Shown here in pieces: positions 37,056 to 40,582 of a stretch of DNA of 40,582 nt. The notes beneath the pieces are model-generated. The model made no database searches. It saw only the letters and a program-made list of their open reading frames with translations, and was not told the DNA's origin. The DNA is from Fodinicola feengrottensis (GTDB lineage Bacteria; Actinomycetota; Actinomycetes; Mycobacteriales; HKI-0501), in assembly GCF_010993775.1 (NCBI RefSeq), contig NZ_WOTO01000076.1:1-40582 (forward strand), in the 5' to 3' direction. Both the position numbers and the translations under genes were made by a program. How positions within the stretch are numbered: the stretch's first letter is position 1; every line of letters begins with the position of its first letter.

Positions 37056-39287
37056 GCCTGAGCGGACTCAGCCGGAGCGGCCTCGGGCTCGGCGTCAGCC
37101 GGCTTCTCGGCGGCGTTCTCCGCGACCGGAACCAGACTGATCTTGCCGCGGGCGTCGATGTCGGTGATCTCGACCTGCAGCTTGTCGCCGACGTTCACCA
37201 CGTCCTCGACCTTGCCGATGCGCTTTCCGCTGCCCAGCTTGGAAATGTGCACCAAGCCGTCCTTGCCCGGGAGCAGCGAGACAAAGGCCCCGAAGGCCGC
37301 GGTCTTGACCACGGTTCCGAGGAACCGCTCGCCGATCTTGGGCAGCTGCGGATTCGCGATCGCGTTGACCCGGTCGACAGCGGCCTGCGCGGACTCGCCA
37401 TTGGTGGCGCCGACGTAAATCGTGCCGTCGTCCTCAATGGTGATGTCGGCGCCGGTCTCGTCCTGGATCGCGTTGATGATCTGACCCTTGGGCCCGATCA
37501 CCGCACCGATCTTGTCGACCGGGATCGTGATCGACACGACCCGAGGCGCATACGGGCTCATCTCGTCCGGGCGGTCGATGGCCTCGGCCATCACCTCCAG
37601 GATGGTGAGCCGGGCGGCCTTGGCCTGCTGGAGCGCGGCCACCAGAACCTCCGACGGGATGCCGTCGAGCTTGGTGTCCAGCTGCAGCGCGGTCACGAAC
37701 TCCTTGGTGCCGGCGACCTTGAAGTCCATGTCGCCGTACGCGTCTTCCGCGCCCAGGATGTCAGTGAGCGTCACGTACGTGGTCTGGCCGTCAACCTGGT
37801 CCGAGATCAGGCCCATGGCGATGCCAGCGACCGGTGCCTTCAGCGGGACACCCGCGTTGAGCAGCGACAACGTCGACGCACACACCGAACCCATCGAGGT
37901 CGAACCGTTCGAGCTGAGCGCCTCGGAGACCTGCCGGATGGCGTACGGGAAGTCCTCGCGGCTCGGCAGCACTGGCAGCAGAGCGCGCTCGGCAAGGCGG
38001 CCGTGACCGATTTCCCGCCGCTTGGGCGCGAGCCGACCCGGCCGGTCTCACCGGTCGAGTACGGCGGGAAGTTGTAGTTGTGCATGTAGCGCTTGGTGGT
38101 GTCCGGAGCCAGCGTGTCCAGCTTCTGCTCCAGAGCCAGCATGTTCAGCGTCGAGACGCCCAGGATCTGGGTTTCGCCACGCTCGAACAGCGCCGAACCG
38201 TGCACCCGCGGCAGCACGTCGACCTCGGCCGACAGGGTCCGGATGTCGGTCAGCCCGCGGCCGTCGATGCGCACCTTGTCGCGCAGCACCCGCTGGCGTA
38301 CCGACTTCTTCGTCAGCGCCTTGATGGAGCCGCTGATCTCCGCCTCACGACCCTCGAACTGCTCGTCGAGCTGCTGGTGCGAGTCGGCCTTGATCTCGTC
38401 GAGCCTGGCCTCACGCTGCTGCTTGTCGGCGATGGTGAGCGCCTCGGTCAGCTTGTCGGCGGAGATCTTGGCGACCGCCTCGTAGACCTCTTCGCTGTAG
38501 TCCGGGAAGACCGGGAACTCACGGCCGGCTTGGCGGCCTTGCCGGCGAGCTCGGACTGCGCGGCGCAGAGCGACTTGATGGCCGGCTTCGCGGCCTCCAG
38601 GCCAGCGGCCACGACCTCTTCGGTCGGCGCCGGCGAACCGCCCGCGACCAGCGCGAACGAACCCGCGGTGGCCTCGGCCTCGACCATCATGATGGCCACG
38701 TCGCCGTCGTCCAGGACGCGACCGGCGACCACCATGTCGAAGGTGGAGGCCTTCAGCTCCTCGTGGGTCGGGAACGCGATCCAGTCACCGTCGAGATAGG
38801 CCACTCGGGTACCACCGATGGGGCCGGAGAACGGTAGCCCCGACAGCAGCTGGGTGGACAGCGACGCAGCGTTGATCGCGATCACGTCGTACAGCGTGCC
38901 GGGCTCGAGCGCGAGCACGGTGCAGACGACCTGGACCTCGTTGCGCAGGCCCTTCACGAACGACGGCCGCAGCGGGCGGTCGATCAGCCGGCAGGTCAGG
39001 ATCGCGTCCTCGGACGGACGACCTTCGCGGCGGAAGAACGAGCCGGGAATCCGGCCCGCGGCGTACATGCGCTCCTCGACGTCCACCGTCAGCGGGAAGA
39101 AGTCGAACTGGCTCTTGGGATGCTTGCCCGCCGTGGTGGCGGACAGGATGACCGTGTCGCCCAGCTGGGCGGTGGCCGAACCGGCGGCCTGCCGGGCGAA
39201 CCGGCCGGTGCCGAAGACGACCTCACGGGTGCCGTGCTTGCCGTTGTCGATAACGGCGGTAGAGCTGTGGACCTCTTGGTCCGTCAT
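37052..39287 (-). CDS. pnp: Polyribonucleotide nucleotidyltransferase (PNPase, frameshifted)
   Basis: Phosphorolytic 3'-5' exoribonuclease, also the tail-adding enzyme in actinomycetes. First RNase PH domain: FGTGRFARQAAGSATAQLGD, FFPLTVDVEERMYAAGRIPG, SFFRREGRPSEDAILTCRLI, DRPLRPSFVKG. Helical linker, then the second PH domain with VRQRVLRDKVRIDGRGLTDI, SALFERGETQILGVSTL, MHNYNFPPYSTGETGR and GSVCASTLSLLNAGVPLKAP. KH: GAVIGPKGQIINAIQDETGA; S1: FLGTVVKTAAFGAFVSLLPG. Frame changes near 38,520 and 38,030. ATG 39287 has AGAGG 8 nt upstream. A 217-bp spacer separates it from rpsO, and it overlaps the M16 gene by GTGA. Confidence 0.96.
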
Positions 39288-39473
39288 GGGCAATGCCTCT
39301 TTCGTACGTGCCGGTGGCCGCACGCTGCCCAGGTGAATCGCTGCCGGTCTTCGATCGAGGCACTCGGGGTTCTCATCCCGGATGCCACTACCGAGGACCG
39401 GCCACTTGCGCCCACTCCGGTTGGCGAGGGGTCCCGGCGATGGTCCCGTACGACGATGTCGCCGTACGAGTGA

Positions 39474-39498
39474 GGGGAGTGGCCGACGGCCACTCCCC
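39474..39498 (-). terminator. Hairpin after rpsO
   Basis: GGGGAGTGGCC / GGCCACTCCCC, an 11-bp stem with a 3-nt loop, 6 bp past the rpsO stop codon. It may act as terminator or attenuator before pnp, as in other rpsO-pnp operons. Confidence 0.8.
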
Positions 39499-39504
39499 AC
39501 AGTC

Positions 39505-39773
39505 CTAGCGCCGCAGCTCGGCCTCTCGATCAGCGACCGGTAACGTCCGATGTCGACGCGCTTCAGGTAGTCGAGCAGCCTGCGCCTGCGTCCCACCAGC
39601 AGCAACAGTCCACGCCGGCTGTGGTGGTCATGCTTGTGCATCTTGAGGTGCTCGGTCAGATCCTTGATGCGCTTGGTCAGCATCGCGACCTGCACCTCAG
39701 GCGAACCGGTGTCGCCTTCGACCGTCGCATACTCGGTCATGATGGACTTCTTCAGTTCGCTTTCCAGTGGCAC
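39505..39773 (-). CDS. rpsO: 30S ribosomal protein S15 (one-base frameshift near the end)
   Basis: S15 binds 16S rRNA early in 30S assembly. Sequence: PLESELKKSIMTEYATVEGD TGSPEVQVAMLTKRIKDLTE HLKMHKHDHHSRRGLLLLVG, then RRRRLLDYLKRVDIGRYRSL IE, the S15 signature. GTG 39773 has GGGAG about 5-6 nt upstream. The raw frame runs past the natural end; the other frame gives AELRR and TAG at 39505-39507. The interval is 269 nt, exactly one base short of 90 codons, so a single missing base restores the canonical 89-residue S15. Confidence 0.96.
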
Positions 39774-39920
39774 AAGCTCTCCCTGTCGGATGCTCTGGTG
39801 TGGCCCCCGGTCCAGTTCACGAGGGCTTAGGATCACACGTCGAAACACACGCCGCAGTGTGGCGCATCCCCAAGGTTACCAGCCACCGCGGAACCCGCCA
39901 CCGCAGGTAGGGGGTCGGAC

Positions 39921-40582
39921 TCAGGAACGGGTCCGCAGCGGCCCGAAGAACGTTCGCAGCTCCCGTACGACCTGCCTGCCGCGGCTGCTCGTGGGCCATG
40001 AAATGACCGCCTCGCTCGGGCGTGCTCCAGTGCCGCAGGTCCAGCAGTGTCCGCTCGACCAGGCTGCGCGGGAAACCTGCCATCGCCGGCTCGTGGCTGA
40101 GCGTGACCGCGGACGGGACGGTGATGTCCGGCCGCGGCTTGTTCTCGGAATAGTCGTAGTACGTGCGAAAGGACGATCCGATGCAGTTGGTGGCCCAATA
40201 GAGCGTGGCGACGGTCAGCAGCGTGTCCTTGTCCCAGCAGGTCTCGAGGTCGCCGCCGCAGTCACTCCAGTCGCGGTATTTGTCGGCGATCCAGGCCAAC
40301 AAGCCGGCCGGTGAGTCCATAAGTGCGGCCGCGACGGTGTCCGGCCGGGTGCACATCATCTCGCTGTAACCCTGGTCCTGGACGTCGTACGTGGCCAGGC
40401 TGTCGAGATACGCCTGCTCCTGCGCGGTGAGCGGCTGCTCGCCGAGGCTCGCGGTCAGCGTTCCGGAAGTCATGTGCACCCCGATCAGAGCCTCCGGATA
40501 AAGCGCGCCGAGCCACTGCGTCACCGAGCCGCCAATATCGCCGCCGAACGCGCCGAACCGCGAGTAGCCCAGCGTTTGGGTC
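39921..40582 (-). CDS. Epoxide hydrolase-like alpha/beta hydrolase (N-terminus outside window, frameshifted)
   Basis: C-terminal ~220 residues of an epoxide-hydrolase-family alpha/beta hydrolase. The nucleophile region reads FGAFGGDIGGSVTQWLGALY (Asp nucleophile in GGDIGG), then VHMTSG, a cap domain (YLDSLATYDVQDQGYSEMMC TRPDTVAAALMDSPAGLLAW) and YYDYSENKPRPDITVPSAV. The catalytic His lies in RHWSTPERGGHFMAHEQP. The frame changes near 39,985; the corrected end is VVRELRTFFGPLRTRS with TGA at 39921-39923. The N-terminal strands and oxyanion loop are beyond the right edge. Separated from rpsO by 147 bp, which should hold the rpsO promoter. Confidence 0.87.

Overview
The window is a piece of the chromosome of a high-GC actinomycete. 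GC-rich codons, GTG starts and GTGA stop/start overlaps all point that way. So does the core gene order rpsO-pnp-M16 peptidase-dapB ... thyX-dapA-rnj-ftsK ... rimO, which matches the Streptomyces and Mycobacterium arrangement. The four-gene conservon and the GH75 chitosanase fit a soil, mycelial-type actinobacterium. I cannot name the genus from sequence alone. Most real genes here are cut by one or more single-base frameshifts, often in homopolymers, including essential genes such as rpsO, ftsK, rnj, dapB and pnp. I read these as indel errors in the assembly and annotate reconstructed genes across them.

Layout. 1-4.5 kb: rimO (minus, C-terminus at the window edge), an ArgA-type acetyltransferase, and a noncanonical GrpE-like/Hsp70-like pair (plus). 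A 167-bp inverted-repeat element sits exactly on the hsp70 stop codon. 4.7-9.8 kb: a complete conservon on the minus strand (CvnA sensor-kinase-like protein, CvnB roadblock, CvnC DUF742, CvnD small GTPase) ending in a hairpin terminator. 10.2-17.7 kb: core block ftsK, a PPOX-fold flavoenzyme (plus), rnj, dapA and thyX, with a tandem array of a ~220-bp repeat between dapA and thyX.

17.8-25.6 kb: a ribbon-helix-helix regulator plus DUF4097 operon behind a phased operator-like array; a DUF2752 membrane protein; an S41 protease fragment; two adjacent HTH_42 (YcaQ/AlkX-type and related) proteins diverging from a WYL regulator; two GNAT acetyltransferases; and an MmpS-like membrane protein. 25.6-31.9 kb is the most mobile-looking part: a DapA-superfamily aldolase under a GntR-type palindrome, an IS630-type remnant, a DUF222/HNH endonuclease, an internally deleted IS982-type transposase, then a secretion cluster (CHAP hydrolase, GH75 chitosanase, small secreted protein) next to a FadR-type GntR regulator.

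32-40.6 kb: a TPR protein, a transmembrane Ser/Thr kinase, then the core genes dapB, M16 peptidase, pnp and rpsO, and the C-terminal part of an epoxide-hydrolase-like protein at the right edge. Functionally the core genes cover lysine/diaminopimelate synthesis (dapA, dapB), RNA processing (rnj, pnp), chromosome segregation (ftsK), thymidylate synthesis (thyX) and ribosome modification (rimO). Accessory genes cover signalling, DNA repair and secreted polymer degradation. I found no tRNA, rRNA or CRISPR array.
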